Below the pieces are notes generated by a model. It was given only the letters and a program-made list of their open reading frames with translations, made no database searches and had not been told where the DNA came from. This document shows positions 1 through 7,774 of a stretch of DNA of 64,000 nt, piece after piece. Position numbers and translations under genes: made by a program. Location of the stretch: the NCBI GenBank assembly GCA_016202545.1, contig JACQON010000018.1, forward strand, positions 31,546 to 95,545. Reading direction: 5' to 3'. Within the stretch, counting starts at the first letter, position 1. Each line of letters starts with the position of its first letter. Source of the DNA: Chloroflexota bacterium. Lineage in GTDB: Bacteria > Chloroflexota > Dehalococcoidia > Dehalococcoidales > JACQON01.

Positions 1-851
1 TTGAAATGGAAGGGGGAGAAGTCCGGCCTCCCCATCTCCCGGCACAGGTTCTCCCAGAGCCAGGGCTCAAGGCAACCGATGGCGAGAAAGCGGCCGTCTT
101 TGGTCTCATAGACGTTGTAGTAAGGATAAGCGCCGCTCAGATAGGTTTCCCCTCGCTTTGGCTCCACGCCGGACTGAAAATAGTACGCCGTAATATAGGT
201 CAGAAACGAGATAACGCTGTCCGTCATGGATATGTCCACGTATTGTCCCCGGCCCGTTTTGTTTCTGGCAACGAGGGCGCTGAGGATGCCTGTGGCGGCA
301 TGCAGGCCCGCACCCATGTCAGCTATCAGATTCAGAGGAATAGTGGGCCGGCCATCGCTGTTGCCAATTAATCCTAGCGCTCCGCCCATAGCGATGTAGT
401 TGATGTCATGCCCGGGCAGGTCGCGGTAGGGGCCGTCCTGCCCGTAGCCGGTGATGGAGCAATATATGACCGTGGGGTTTACGCTGGATACGGCCTGGTA
501 GTCTACGCCCAAACGCCTGGCCACGCCAGGCCTGAACCCTTCAATAATGACATCTGCCCTCTTGGCTAGCTGGAGACAGATGTGGCGGCCCTTTTCTGAC
601 TTCAGGTCAAGCACAATGCTCCTCTTGTTCCTGTTGAAGGACTGATGGGCCTCATCGGTTCCAGTGCGGAATCCAGCCTGGCGAGCGCCGCCGGTCAGCG
701 GCGCCTCGACTTTAATTACCTCAGCTCCCAAATCGCCCAGCATCATGGTGCAGTAAGGGCCGGGGCCTATCCTGGTAAGGTCCATGATGTTTATGCCTGC
801 CAGAGCCGCCAACCCGCTCATCTTGTGCTGGCTGTCCTCAGTGCCGGTCAT
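1..851 (-). CDS. CaiB/BaiF family III CoA-transferase, 3' end cut by window edge
   Basis: Transfers coenzyme A between carboxylic acids in the cytoplasm. The reading frame runs open from the ATG to the left edge of the window (about 283 residues visible; the family is usually near 400), so the C-terminus is missing. The N-terminal stretch has the family pattern GINIMDLTRIGPGPYCTMML followed by LGAEVIKVE. The catalytic aspartate is expected in the DISMTD motif (Asp211 from this start), by comparison with formyl-CoA transferase. The start ATG overlaps the stop of the upstream enoyl-CoA hydratase by four bases (ATGA), which suggests one operon and a shared acyl-CoA pathway. The substrate cannot be told. 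An in-frame ATG ten codons downstream is a possible alternative start. Confidence 0.9.
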   Translation of the reverse strand, partial: MTGTEDSQHKMSGLAALAGINIMDLTRIGPGPYCTMMLGDLGAEVIKVEAPLTGGARQAGFRTGTDEAHQSFNRNKRSIVLDLKSEKGRHICLQLAKRADVIIEGFRPGVARRLGVDYQAVSSVNPTVIYCSITGYGQDGPYRDLPGHDINYIAMGGALGLIGNSDGRPTIPLNLIADMGAGLHAATGILSALVARNKTGRGQYVDISMTDSVISFLTYITAYYFQSGVEPKRGETYLSGAYPYYNVYETKDGRFLAIGCLEPWLWENLCREMGRPDFSPFHF

Positions 852-1618
852 TTCGCCTTGAAACCGGGCTTTCTCTTTTCCACGAATGCCCTGGTGCCCT
901 CGATGAAGTCCTCGGTGGACAGGAGCGCCGTCTCCAGGTCATGCTCCAGCTTGAGGCCCTCGTCCAGGGACATGCTGGTACCCCTGACCATGGCTTCCTT
1001 GGCCGCCCTGACCGCCAGAGGCGCTGGCTGGCAGATGGCCTCTGCCCATGCCCTGGCCGTGGTCATGAGCTCTGCTAGCGGCACCACTTTGTTCACCAGG
1101 CCGATGCGGTATGCCTCCTGGGCATCTACTGGCTTGCCCGTAAATAGTAGCTCGGCTGCCTTGCACCACGGTATCATCCTGGGGAGACGCTGTGTACCGC
1201 CCCATCCGGGTATTATACCCAGGTTCACCTCCGGCACGCCGAGGCGGGCGTTCTCCGCGGCTATCCTTATATCGCAGGCGAGGACGATTTCCAGCCCGCC
1301 ACCCAGCGCCACGCCATTGATGGCGGCAATGAGCGGCTTCCATATCTCAAGGCCGCGCATGTGCGTGGCAGGCATCAGCCATGGAGTATCACGGTGTTCC
1401 CTCAGGAAGGGCAGCAAGTCCTTAATATCAGCCCCGGCACAGAAGGCTTTCTCGCCGGCACCGGTGATGATACCAACCCATGCCTCGGGGTCATCGCGGA
1501 ACTTTACCATCGCTTCGCTCAGCTCCCGCCATGCCTGTACGTTCATAGCATTCATGGCTTCCGGCCGGTTGAGGGTGAAGATGGCTATTCTCCCTTCCCT
1601 GGTGTAATCAATCGCCAT
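848..1618 (-). CDS. Enoyl-CoA hydratase/isomerase (crotonase) family protein
   Basis: A 256-residue crotonase-fold enzyme, the usual length for the family, acting on CoA thioesters. Visible features are the oxyanion-hole segment (AFCAGADIKDL), the ALGGGLE segment with the first catalytic glutamate, and the PEV-LG-PGWGGTQRL segment with the second catalytic glutamate. Both acidic residues typical of true hydratases are therefore kept. The gene precedes and overlaps the CoA-transferase gene on the same strand, so the pair probably activates and hydrates the same acyl substrate. A GGAGG-like ribosome site lies just before the ATG. Substrate is unknown; a dehydratase or hydrolase role within the family is possible. 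Confidence 0.9.
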   Translation of the reverse strand: MAIDYTREGRIAIFTLNRPEAMNAMNVQAWRELSEAMVKFRDDPEAWVGIITGAGEKAFCAGADIKDLLPFLREHRDTPWLMPATHMRGLEIWKPLIAAINGVALGGGLEIVLACDIRIAAENARLGVPEVNLGIIPGWGGTQRLPRMIPWCKAAELLFTGKPVDAQEAYRIGLVNKVVPLAELMTTARAWAEAICQPAPLAVRAAKEAMVRGTSMSLDEGLKLEHDLETALLSTEDFIEGTRAFVEKRKPGFKAK

Positions 1619-1791
1619 AGCGGACCTCCTTGTTACTAGATTCAGAGATAAGGCAGGAATCGGGCGAGGAACCCCCTGTCACCAAGAGAACACCTCCGAT
1701 ATCAGCTTCGCCTGGCCGAGTTACAGACAAAAAGTGCCCAGGCAAATTCTAGCAGGGGTGCTTCATCGCTGTCAAGCATAGTTGAGCGTGG

Positions 1792-1821
1792 TTGACATCC
1801 TTTGAAGGCATGTGCTAAACT
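1792..1821 (+). promoter_or_regulatory. Predicted sigma-70 promoter of the tup operon
   Basis: A perfect -35 box TTGACA (1792-1797) and a -10 box TAAACT (1816-1821), separated by 18 bases. It sits directly upstream of the riboswitch-like leader and tupA. Confidence 0.55.
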
Positions 1822-1844
1822 AGCAACAGCAGCTTAAAAGTCGG

Positions 1845-1941
1845 ATATCTCCGAGCCTACTCTCCTACAGTTAATCCATGGAGACTGGCCAGTAGGGTAT
1901 CGCTGGAAACGGCGATGCCTCCCGTATTTGAAAAGGAGAAG
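1845..1941 (+). promoter_or_regulatory. Moco/Tuco-type riboswitch aptamer upstream of tupABC
   Basis: The leader resembles the molybdenum-cofactor RNA motif: a CTCCGAGCC block near 1849, GGGTA near 1894, a strong hairpin ATCGC-TGGAAACG-GCGAT (1898-1915), then GCCTCCCGT. An outer helix TCTCC (1848-1852) with GGAGA (1935-1939) closes it, and CCTACT pairs with AGTAGG inside. It is followed by an intrinsic terminator and then by a tungstate transporter, the expected genetic context. The aptamer was identified by eye from memory of the consensus and was not checked with a covariance model. Whether it is the Moco or the Tuco (tungsten) subtype is not resolved. Confidence 0.65.
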
Positions 1942-1970
1942 TCAATGCGCCGACGTTTGCCGTGTTGTCG

Positions 1971-1998
1971 GGCACCTCCTTTCGAGGTGCCTTTTTTT
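1971..1998 (+). terminator. Intrinsic terminator in the tupA leader (riboswitch expression platform)
   Basis: Perfect eight-base stem GGCACCTC / GAGGTGCC with a five-base loop, followed by seven T residues. It lies between the aptamer and the tupA start codon, so it most likely acts as the off switch of the riboswitch. Confidence 0.8.
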
Positions 1999-2038
1999 AT
2001 CCTGGCATTGCGCTCGACGGAATTTGAAGGGGGGAAGA

Positions 2039-2914
2039 ATGAGTAAAATAATCTATCGTTTCTTAGGGTTACTGGTGCTAATAACCATGCTTGCCGGCCT
2101 GGGTGGATGCGCTGGCGCCGGGGGCGTGGAGCCACTGCCGCCGAAGCAGAGGCTTAGAGTGGCCACCACCACCAGCCTCTATGACACCGGCTTGTGGGGA
2201 TACCTGGAGCCGATGTTCGAAAAGCAGTACGGGGTTGAGCTTGATGTCATATACGCTGGCACCGGCATTGCCCTGGAATTTGGTAGAAGAGGCGACGTGG
2301 ATGCTATCACTGTCCACGATAGGGCAGCCGAGGAGAAGTTCATCGCTGATGGCTACGGCGTAAAGCGTGTCCCCTTTGCCCATAACTATTTTCTCATCGT
2401 TGGGCCGCCTGCCGACCCTGCGGGCATCAAGGGACTGGAGCCCGAGGCGGCATTCAAGAAGCTGATAGAGAGCTGGAAGGGCAGCTTCGTCTCCAGAGGA
2501 GACAACTCCGGCACGCATGCCAAGGAGAAGTCGATATGGAAAAAGGCTGGCTACGATTACGAGGCGGTGCAAAAGGCAGGTGCCTGGTACATAGAAGGAG
2601 GGAAGGGGATGGGGCCGACTTTGCTGATGGCCAGCGAGAAGCAGGCTTATACGCTGACTGATATAGGCACCTATGTATTTTACAAAAGCAAGCTGGAGTT
2701 GGTGCCGATTGTGGACAAGGGCGAGACATTGCTCAATGTTTACTCGGCGATGGCCGTAAACCCAGCAAAGGTTCCCGGAGTTAACATTGATATGGCCAAT
2801 AACCTGATAAGCTTTCTCATCTCGCCTGCAATACAGAAGCTTATCGGCAGCTACGGCGTAAAAGAGTACGGGATGCAGCTATTTGTCCCCGGCGACGTGG
2901 CAGGAACTAAATAG
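2039..2914 (+). CDS. tupA: Tungstate ABC transporter, substrate-binding lipoprotein
   Basis: A 291-residue periplasmic-type binding protein anchored as a lipoprotein: a hydrophobic signal peptide ends in the lipobox LGGC near residue 24. The mature protein begins with LRVATTTSLYDTG, which carries the TTTS signature of TupA tungstate binders, and continues with the DVDAITVHD segment typical of the family. The chosen ATG follows the site GGGGGGAAG. A longer upstream frame would read through the leader terminator and is rejected. It is the first gene of a tupA-tupB-tupC operon under a Moco/Tuco-type leader. The tungsten probably serves tungstopterin enzymes encoded elsewhere. Confidence 0.92.
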   Translation: MSKIIYRFLGLLVLITMLAGLGGCAGAGGVEPLPPKQRLRVATTTSLYDTGLWGYLEPMFEKQYGVELDVIYAGTGIALEFGRRGDVDAITVHDRAAEEKFIADGYGVKRVPFAHNYFLIVGPPADPAGIKGLEPEAAFKKLIESWKGSFVSRGDNSGTHAKEKSIWKKAGYDYEAVQKAGAWYIEGGKGMGPTLLMASEKQAYTLTDIGTYVFYKSKLELVPIVDKGETLLNVYSAMAVNPAKVPGVNIDMANNLISFLISPAIQKLIGSYGVKEYGMQLFVPGDVAGTK

Positions 2915-2958
2915 GACATGCTTTACATAATGTTAACGATTGACAGGATGGAAGTCGC

Positions 2959-3648
2959 TTGGCCGAGATATGGAACGGCTTCATCAGAGCGATAGAGCTC
3001 ATAATCTCGCTTGACCCGGAGGTTATGGAGATAGCCGGGAGGTCGCTGATGATTTCGGTGACCTCCGCTCTCCTTGCCTGGGCCATTTGTATGCCTCTGG
3101 CCAGTCTCATCCACTTTAACCGTTTTCTTGGCAAGAGGGCACTAATAAATCTAATTCAGACGTTCTATAGTGTCCCCACCGTCGTTATTGGCCTGTTTGT
3201 CTTTGTCCTCTTCTCCCGGGCCGGGCCGCTAGGTGGGTTTAACATAATGTTTACGCCGGCGGTCATGGTGGTGGGACAGACTTTGCTGATAACGCCGGTG
3301 CTGCTCGGCCTCACCATCTCTGCCCTCAGCGGGGTGGACAAGTCAATAGTCGATACCGCTCGCTCACTCGGCGCCAGCGGACTTCAAGCGGCGTTTGTGG
3401 TGGTCAAGGAGTCGAGATTTGCCGTCGTGGCGGCGGTCGTCATGGGCTTTGGCCGGGCAATCTCTGAAGTGGGAGTAGCTCTTATGGTGGGGGGCAATAT
3501 CAAGGGCTTTACCAGGGTCATCACCACGGCTATATCTCTGGAGACATCGAAAGGCGACCTGGAGCTGTCAATAGCCCTGGGCATAATTCTTATAATCATC
3601 GCCCTGGCCATCAATTTAGCTTTGAACAGGATTCAGCAGAGGTCATAA
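2959..3648 (+). CDS. tupB: Tungstate ABC transporter, permease
   Basis: A 229-residue integral membrane permease with about five or six hydrophobic segments. The binding-protein-dependent transport loop is present near residues 130-165, containing the pattern ARSLGASGLQAAF. It partners tupA and tupC for ATP-driven tungstate import. A TTG start is proposed because AGGATGGAAG lies just before it and no in-frame ATG precedes the first membrane segment. The stop codon overlaps the ATG of tupC (TAATG), consistent with translational coupling. Confidence 0.9.
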   Translation: MAEIWNGFIRAIELIISLDPEVMEIAGRSLMISVTSALLAWAICMPLASLIHFNRFLGKRALINLIQTFYSVPTVVIGLFVFVLFSRAGPLGGFNIMFTPAVMVVGQTLLITPVLLGLTISALSGVDKSIVDTARSLGASGLQAAFVVVKESRFAVVAAVVMGFGRAISEVGVALMVGGNIKGFTRVITTAISLETSKGDLELSIALGIILIIIALAINLALNRIQQRS

Positions 3649-4736
3649 TGGCGCTGATAGAGACGGTAAACCTGTGCCAGAGGTATGGCGGACAATATGT
3701 CCTGAAAGACGTCAACCTGAAGGTGGACCGCGGTGAGGTCTTCGGGTTGATTGGCCCTACCGGGGCTGGCAAGACCACGCTGTTACGGCTGATAGACCTC
3801 ATTGATACGCCTTCATCGGGCAAAATATACTTCGACGGCGTGGACACCGCCGCCTCAGGCAAGCTGAGATTCGAGCTGCGCCGCCGGATGGCGTTTGTCC
3901 TCCAGAAGCCGGTAGTGTTCAACGCTAGCGTCTATGACAACGTCGCCTGCGGCCTGAGATGGAGGAGAGTGGGGAAGCGAGCTACCCGGCAGAAAGTGGA
4001 AGATATGCTGGAAATGGTAGGCCTCTCAGCCTATAAGGACAGAAATGCGCGCAGCCTGTCTGGGGGCGAGGCCCAGAGGGTGGCCATAGCCAGGGCTATG
4101 GTGGTCGAACCGGAGGTATTGCTGCTGGACGAGCCTACAGCTAACCTGGACCCGGTCTCGGCGGCGACGGTTGAAGAACTGATAGCCCGTATCATCGAAC
4201 GACGGGCTGTCACCGTAGTAATGACCACCCATGACATGTCTCAGGGTCAGCGCCTGGCTGACAGGATAGGTGTGCTCATGGACGGCAGCGTCCTCCAGAC
4301 CGGTGCCCCGAGAGAAGTGTTCAGTTTTCCCAGGAGCCGACGGGTGGCCGAGTTTGTCGGCGTCGAGAACATAATAGACGGAGTAATCGTATCAAACGAG
4401 GATGGCCTGGTCTCCGTGGACGCCGGCGGCAAGACTATCCAGGCGGTTTCCGCTCTGGCTGCTGGAGAGAGAGTTTGCGCCTGCGTCAGGCCGGAGGATG
4501 TGATACTGGCGGTGTCGCCGCCGTCCAGCAGCGCCAGAAACATGTTTGCCGGCGAGATAACCAGGCTGGTCTCAGCAGGCTCCATCGCCAGGGTGGAGAT
4601 GGACTGCGGCTTTCCTCTGAGCGTCCTGGTCACCAAAAGGTCGGTGGACGAACTGGGGCTGGAGAAGGGAAAGAGGGTATATGCCAGCTTTAAGGCTACC
4701 GCAGTGCATATAATAACAAAGGGAAAGGCGGACTAG
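3648..4736 (+). CDS. tupC: Tungstate ABC transporter, ATP-binding protein
   Basis: A 362-residue ABC ATPase. Walker A is GPTGAGKTTL near residue 37, the signature is LSGGEAQRVAIARAM, and Walker B is VLLLDEPTANLD. The C-terminal 120 residues after the nucleotide-binding domain look like a TOBE-type regulatory or oxyanion-binding domain, as in ModC-like ATPases. It couples ATP hydrolysis to tungstate import through TupB. The gene overlaps tupB and ends the operon; the next gene is on the other strand. Confidence 0.92.
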   Translation: MALIETVNLCQRYGGQYVLKDVNLKVDRGEVFGLIGPTGAGKTTLLRLIDLIDTPSSGKIYFDGVDTAASGKLRFELRRRMAFVLQKPVVFNASVYDNVACGLRWRRVGKRATRQKVEDMLEMVGLSAYKDRNARSLSGGEAQRVAIARAMVVEPEVLLLDEPTANLDPVSAATVEELIARIIERRAVTVVMTTHDMSQGQRLADRIGVLMDGSVLQTGAPREVFSFPRSRRVAEFVGVENIIDGVIVSNEDGLVSVDAGGKTIQAVSALAAGERVCACVRPEDVILAVSPPSSSARNMFAGEITRLVSAGSIARVEMDCGFPLSVLVTKRSVDELGLEKGKRVYASFKATAVHIITKGKAD

Positions 4737-4761
4737 CCCCATGCCGTCTGGCTGGCCACTG

Positions 4762-4816
4762 GTTCACTCTGACGATTCACTCTGACGATAATCGGAACGA
4801 GTAATCGGAACGAGTA
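4762..4816. repeat. Short tandem repeats related to a dispersed repeat family
   Basis: Two copies of TTCACTCTGACGA are followed by two copies of TAATCGGAACGAGTA. The same two words occur once each inside the large hairpin repeat near 6495-6521, so this is probably a fragment of that repeat family left between two convergent genes. Confidence 0.6.
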
Positions 4817-4834
4817 TAGCGCCGCGTCTTCCCC

Positions 4835-6136
4835 TTATTTCCCCTGGCTGCAAATGTCCATGGCAAGGAGCGCATAGAGGCTGGTCATGGTCTCCATGTC
4901 GGAGAAGGTGAAGAACTCCCCCTTGCCGCGGGCTTCGGAGTAATAGTGGGCCGGCGGCCCGTAAGTCACCGCCGGGATACCCGTCTGGTTAAAGCAGTTG
5001 ACGTCCCGCCACATGCTGCTCAATGGCGCCGGTATCTTCCGTGGCGGAAGCTTGTCCCCTAAGAACTTGCCGTGCGCCTTGTCTATTGCCTGTAGCAGCG
5101 GCTCCACCCCCTTGCCCTCGGCACCCGGAGCGGCGGCATACATTTCTACCTCCACTTTGACGCCCAGGCCTTTGAGGAAGGACTCCAACTCTTTCTTCAC
5201 CTGGTTGTAGGTCAGGTTGGGCGGGAAGTAGATATGAACATAGAGGCTGCACACTCCGGGGGCGCACAAAGTCCAGTAGGGCAGCCCGCCGCGGATGGCG
5301 GCGATGTTCACCTTGCCCACGGAGACGCCGCTGTAGCCGCCCAGGGAGAACTCATACCGGTGTTTTTTCTCAAAGTCCCGCGCCCACTGGGTGAGTGCCT
5401 GGATTATGGCTGACATCCTGATGACGGCGCTGGGGTCTTCCTCTGGTCGCTCAGGATGATATAGCAAAGGCGTATATATCTTTTCTCCCAGCACGGTTAT
5501 CTTGAAACGGACATCGCCGCATTCCACCCAGGTGGGGATGTAGTCGCTTCCCTCGGCTACTATGGCGTAGTCAGCAGTTATACCGTGGTTCACCAGATGG
5601 TAGGCGCCGCCGCCGACGCCGGCGTACTTGGCGCCCTGGAACTCATCCACCGGGGTGAAGCACATCTCACCAACTACTGCGGTCAGTATGAGGTCTCCGG
5701 GCAGCTGTAGGCCGCTCTCCTTGATGGCCCTGGCTGCCATCATGAAGCAGGCCATAGGCCCTTTATCGTTGATTACGTCCCGTCCGTAGACTCGGTCGCC
5801 TTCTATCCAGGCATTGTAGCCGATGGGGTTGGTCTCCCGGTGACACCACAGGTCATCATCGCCAAGCTGGAATTCGGTATCCATGTGGCTGTTAAACAGC
5901 AGGCTCCGGCCTCCTCCCGAGCCGGGAAGAAGGCCGATAGCGTTATATCGCTCCTGCGCCACCTCCTGGCTGGTGGTCTTGAAGCCGTTGGCCTGCAGCC
6001 AGCCGAGGATGAATTGGCCTACTTCACCCTCGTGGCCGTCGGGGCTGCGGCGGCGGCCAAGCTCCAGCGCCAGCTCGGCCACTTCACCGCCACGGATGCG
6101 TCCCACTACCGCTTTTTCTGAAGACGAGAGTGACAT
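4835..6136 (-). CDS. M20 family metallopeptidase (acetylornithine deacetylase/succinyl-diaminopimelate desuccinylase-like)
   Basis: A 433-residue zinc-dependent amidohydrolase of the M20/ArgE/DapE group, cytoplasmic. The first metal motif appears as NSHMDTEF near residue 95. The catalytic aspartate/acidic region GRDVINDKGPMACFMMAA and the VGEM glutamate segment follow in the usual order. The start is the ATG preceded by AGAAGGAGGCATTA; a longer frame reaching 6172 has no ribosome site. The substrate cannot be assigned: an N-acylated amino acid or a dipeptide are both possible. It stands alone and converges with tupC. Confidence 0.85.
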   Translation of the reverse strand: MSLSSSEKAVVGRIRGGEVAELALELGRRRSPDGHEGEVGQFILGWLQANGFKTTSQEVAQERYNAIGLLPGSGGGRSLLFNSHMDTEFQLGDDDLWCHRETNPIGYNAWIEGDRVYGRDVINDKGPMACFMMAARAIKESGLQLPGDLILTAVVGEMCFTPVDEFQGAKYAGVGGGAYHLVNHGITADYAIVAEGSDYIPTWVECGDVRFKITVLGEKIYTPLLYHPERPEEDPSAVIRMSAIIQALTQWARDFEKKHRYEFSLGGYSGVSVGKVNIAAIRGGLPYWTLCAPGVCSLYVHIYFPPNLTYNQVKKELESFLKGLGVKVEVEMYAAAPGAEGKGVEPLLQAIDKAHGKFLGDKLPPRKIPAPLSSMWRDVNCFNQTGIPAVTYGPPAHYYSEARGKGEFFTFSDMETMTSLYALLAMDICSQGK

Positions 6137-6790
6137 TAATGCCTCCTTCTGCCGATAATACAGGCGGGTCAACCTCTCGGTCCGAGGTGTAGTGATTTAT
6201 TCTAGACGGCTATCATTTCTTTGTCAATCTCAGCCTTTAGAGGCTGTTTATCAACACTTTGCCATTGCGAAGGCGAAGGCCGAAACAATCGTTCATGCCG
6301 CTTGCCAGCGGCACTACAAAGTATTAAAAGGGGGTTTCCCACATTCGTACCGACCTCACCCCCTTAATACCCCGCTCCTATAAGGAGCGGGGGAAAGTAA
6401 TTTTAAGATAGGGGCTCCGCCCCTATCTTCTACTTAACTCCCCCTTCCTGTTGGGAAGGGGGTCAGGGGTTCACCCAGAAGGGCTCGTCCTGTTCACTCT
6501 GACGACTAATCGGAACGAGAAGGCTCGCTCTGAAGGGTTCACCCTGAAGGGGATGGGCGTTCGACTAAAGTCAGCCGATAATGTTCAAGTATACGGAACT
6601 CGTACTTTCGTAAGAGTCTCAAGCGACACTCTGTGCCTGGTGGGAGAGTGCTTCACTGTCCCTTCGCTTCGCTCAGGGCTTCGGCTCACAATGACGTGCG
6701 GAGTTATCTGCCATGTAGTTGCTAAATGCCCTCGTCCTTACATCTCTTTACATAATGTAGTACAATTGCTCGGTGTGCTGTACTCCGGCG
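6137..6790. repeat. Repeat-rich intergenic region with two dispersed repeat elements
   Basis: No gene is seen. About 6345-6610 is a copy of repeat family B: consecutive hairpins (CCCCGCTCCTA/TAAGGAGCGGGG; AGGGGCTCCGCCCCT; CCCCCTTCC/GGAAGGGGG), then the tail TCAGGGGTTCACCC...GAAGGGGATGGGCGTTC. About 6661-6730 is an inverted, partial copy of the repeat at 44173-44245 (family A), matching over roughly 70 bases. Short open frames here are repeats read as protein and are not called. Confidence 0.7.
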
Positions 6791-6818
6791 TTGACATGCG
6801 CCGGGCATTTACTATAAC
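6791..6818 (+). promoter_or_regulatory. Predicted promoter of the nitrogenase-like operon
   Basis: TTGACA (6791-6796) and TATAAC (6813-6818) with a 16-base spacer, about 75 bases upstream of the NifH-like start. Immediately upstream lies an inverted repeat AGTACA-N14-TGTACT (6759-6784), which could be an operator. No sigma-54 (-24/-12) promoter, common for classical nif operons, was seen. Confidence 0.5.
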
Positions 6819-6893
6819 ATGGGTCAAACAGGACTTAGCGCTTGACCAGTATCATAACCTGTCTTGACAATCTTTATGGTGAAAGGGGCAAAA

Positions 6894-7754
6894 ATGGCTA
6901 GGGAAATTGGCGTTTATGGCAAAGGCGGCATCGGCAAATCTACAATTGTTTCTAACACCAGCGCTGCCATTGCCGAGAAGGGGGCCAAGGTAATGCAGAT
7001 TGGCTGCGACCCAAAGGCGGATTCCACCAATTCGCTGCTGGACGGCAGGTACATCCCCACCATACTGGACACCGTGCTCGAGGCCGATACAGTACGTGAG
7101 TTCCGCAGCGTTGACGTCTCAAAGGTCATCTTTGAGGGCTACCGTGGCATAATATGCGCCGAGTGTGGCGGGCCTGACCCCGGCATCGGCTGCGCCGGCA
7201 GGGGAATCATCACCGCCATTGAGCTGATGAAAGAGCAGGGGGCTTTTGAAAAGGTTAACCCGGATTACGTCCTTTATGACGTTTTGGGAGACGTGGTCTG
7301 CGGTGGATTCGCCATGCCTCTGCGGCAGGGGATAGCCAAGCAGGTATATATCGTGGTATCGGCCAACTTTGCCTCACTATATGCTGCCAACAACCTGTGC
7401 AAGGCCATCGTCAGGTTCGGTGAAAGAGGTGGCGGCAAGCTAGCCGGGCTGATTGCCAACCATATCAGCACCCCTGAGGAGAAAGAGATTGTAAACGAGT
7501 TCGCCGCCATGACTAAGACCGAGGTGATAGAATATATACCGTACTCCAGGGAGCTGGCCAGAAGCGACCTTCAGGGGCAGACCGTCATCCAATCAGCCCC
7601 GGATTCAGAGATAGCCGACGTCTTTCGAAGGTTAGCTGCCAAGATTGCTGAGAGGGAGCAGCAGATAATACCAGCCCCGGTTCAAGCCCCTGAGCTCCGG
7701 AAGTGGGGCCAGAGCTGTCTGGAGCGGCTGCAAGCTTCGGGAATCAAAGAGTAA
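6894..7754 (+). CDS. NifH-like nitrogenase reductase (Fe protein)
   Basis: A 286-residue ATP-dependent electron donor to the NifD/NifK-like complex. The P-loop GKGGIGKST is at residues 9-17. Both cysteines that bridge the dimer through one [4Fe-4S] cluster are present, Cys100 in GCAGRG and Cys136 in GDVVCGGFAMP. The arginine in CAGRG, an ADP-ribosylation target in classical Fe proteins, is kept. The ATG at the chosen position follows GAAAGGGG; two upstream in-frame starts lack a site. It is followed 20 bases later by the NifD-like gene, with no nifI1/nifI2 between them, unlike many anaerobic nif operons. Sequence alone does not prove nitrogen fixation. Confidence 0.93.
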   Translation: MAREIGVYGKGGIGKSTIVSNTSAAIAEKGAKVMQIGCDPKADSTNSLLDGRYIPTILDTVLEADTVREFRSVDVSKVIFEGYRGIICAECGGPDPGIGCAGRGIITAIELMKEQGAFEKVNPDYVLYDVLGDVVCGGFAMPLRQGIAKQVYIVVSANFASLYAANNLCKAIVRFGERGGGKLAGLIANHISTPEEKEIVNEFAAMTKTEVIEYIPYSRELARSDLQGQTVIQSAPDSEIADVFRRLAAKIAEREQQIIPAPVQAPELRKWGQSCLERLQASGIKE

Positions 7755-7774
7755 TAAACTGCGAGAGGTGCTCC

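Noticed and set aside
645..1607. Long plus-strand open frame of about 320 codons
   Set aside because: It is the antisense shadow of the CoA-transferase and enoyl-CoA hydratase genes, which have clear family motifs on the minus strand.
6451..6867. Possible 138-residue protein upstream of the nitrogenase-like operon
   Set aside because: Its sequence is made of two dispersed repeats and the promoter region; the same repeats occur at other intergenic places.
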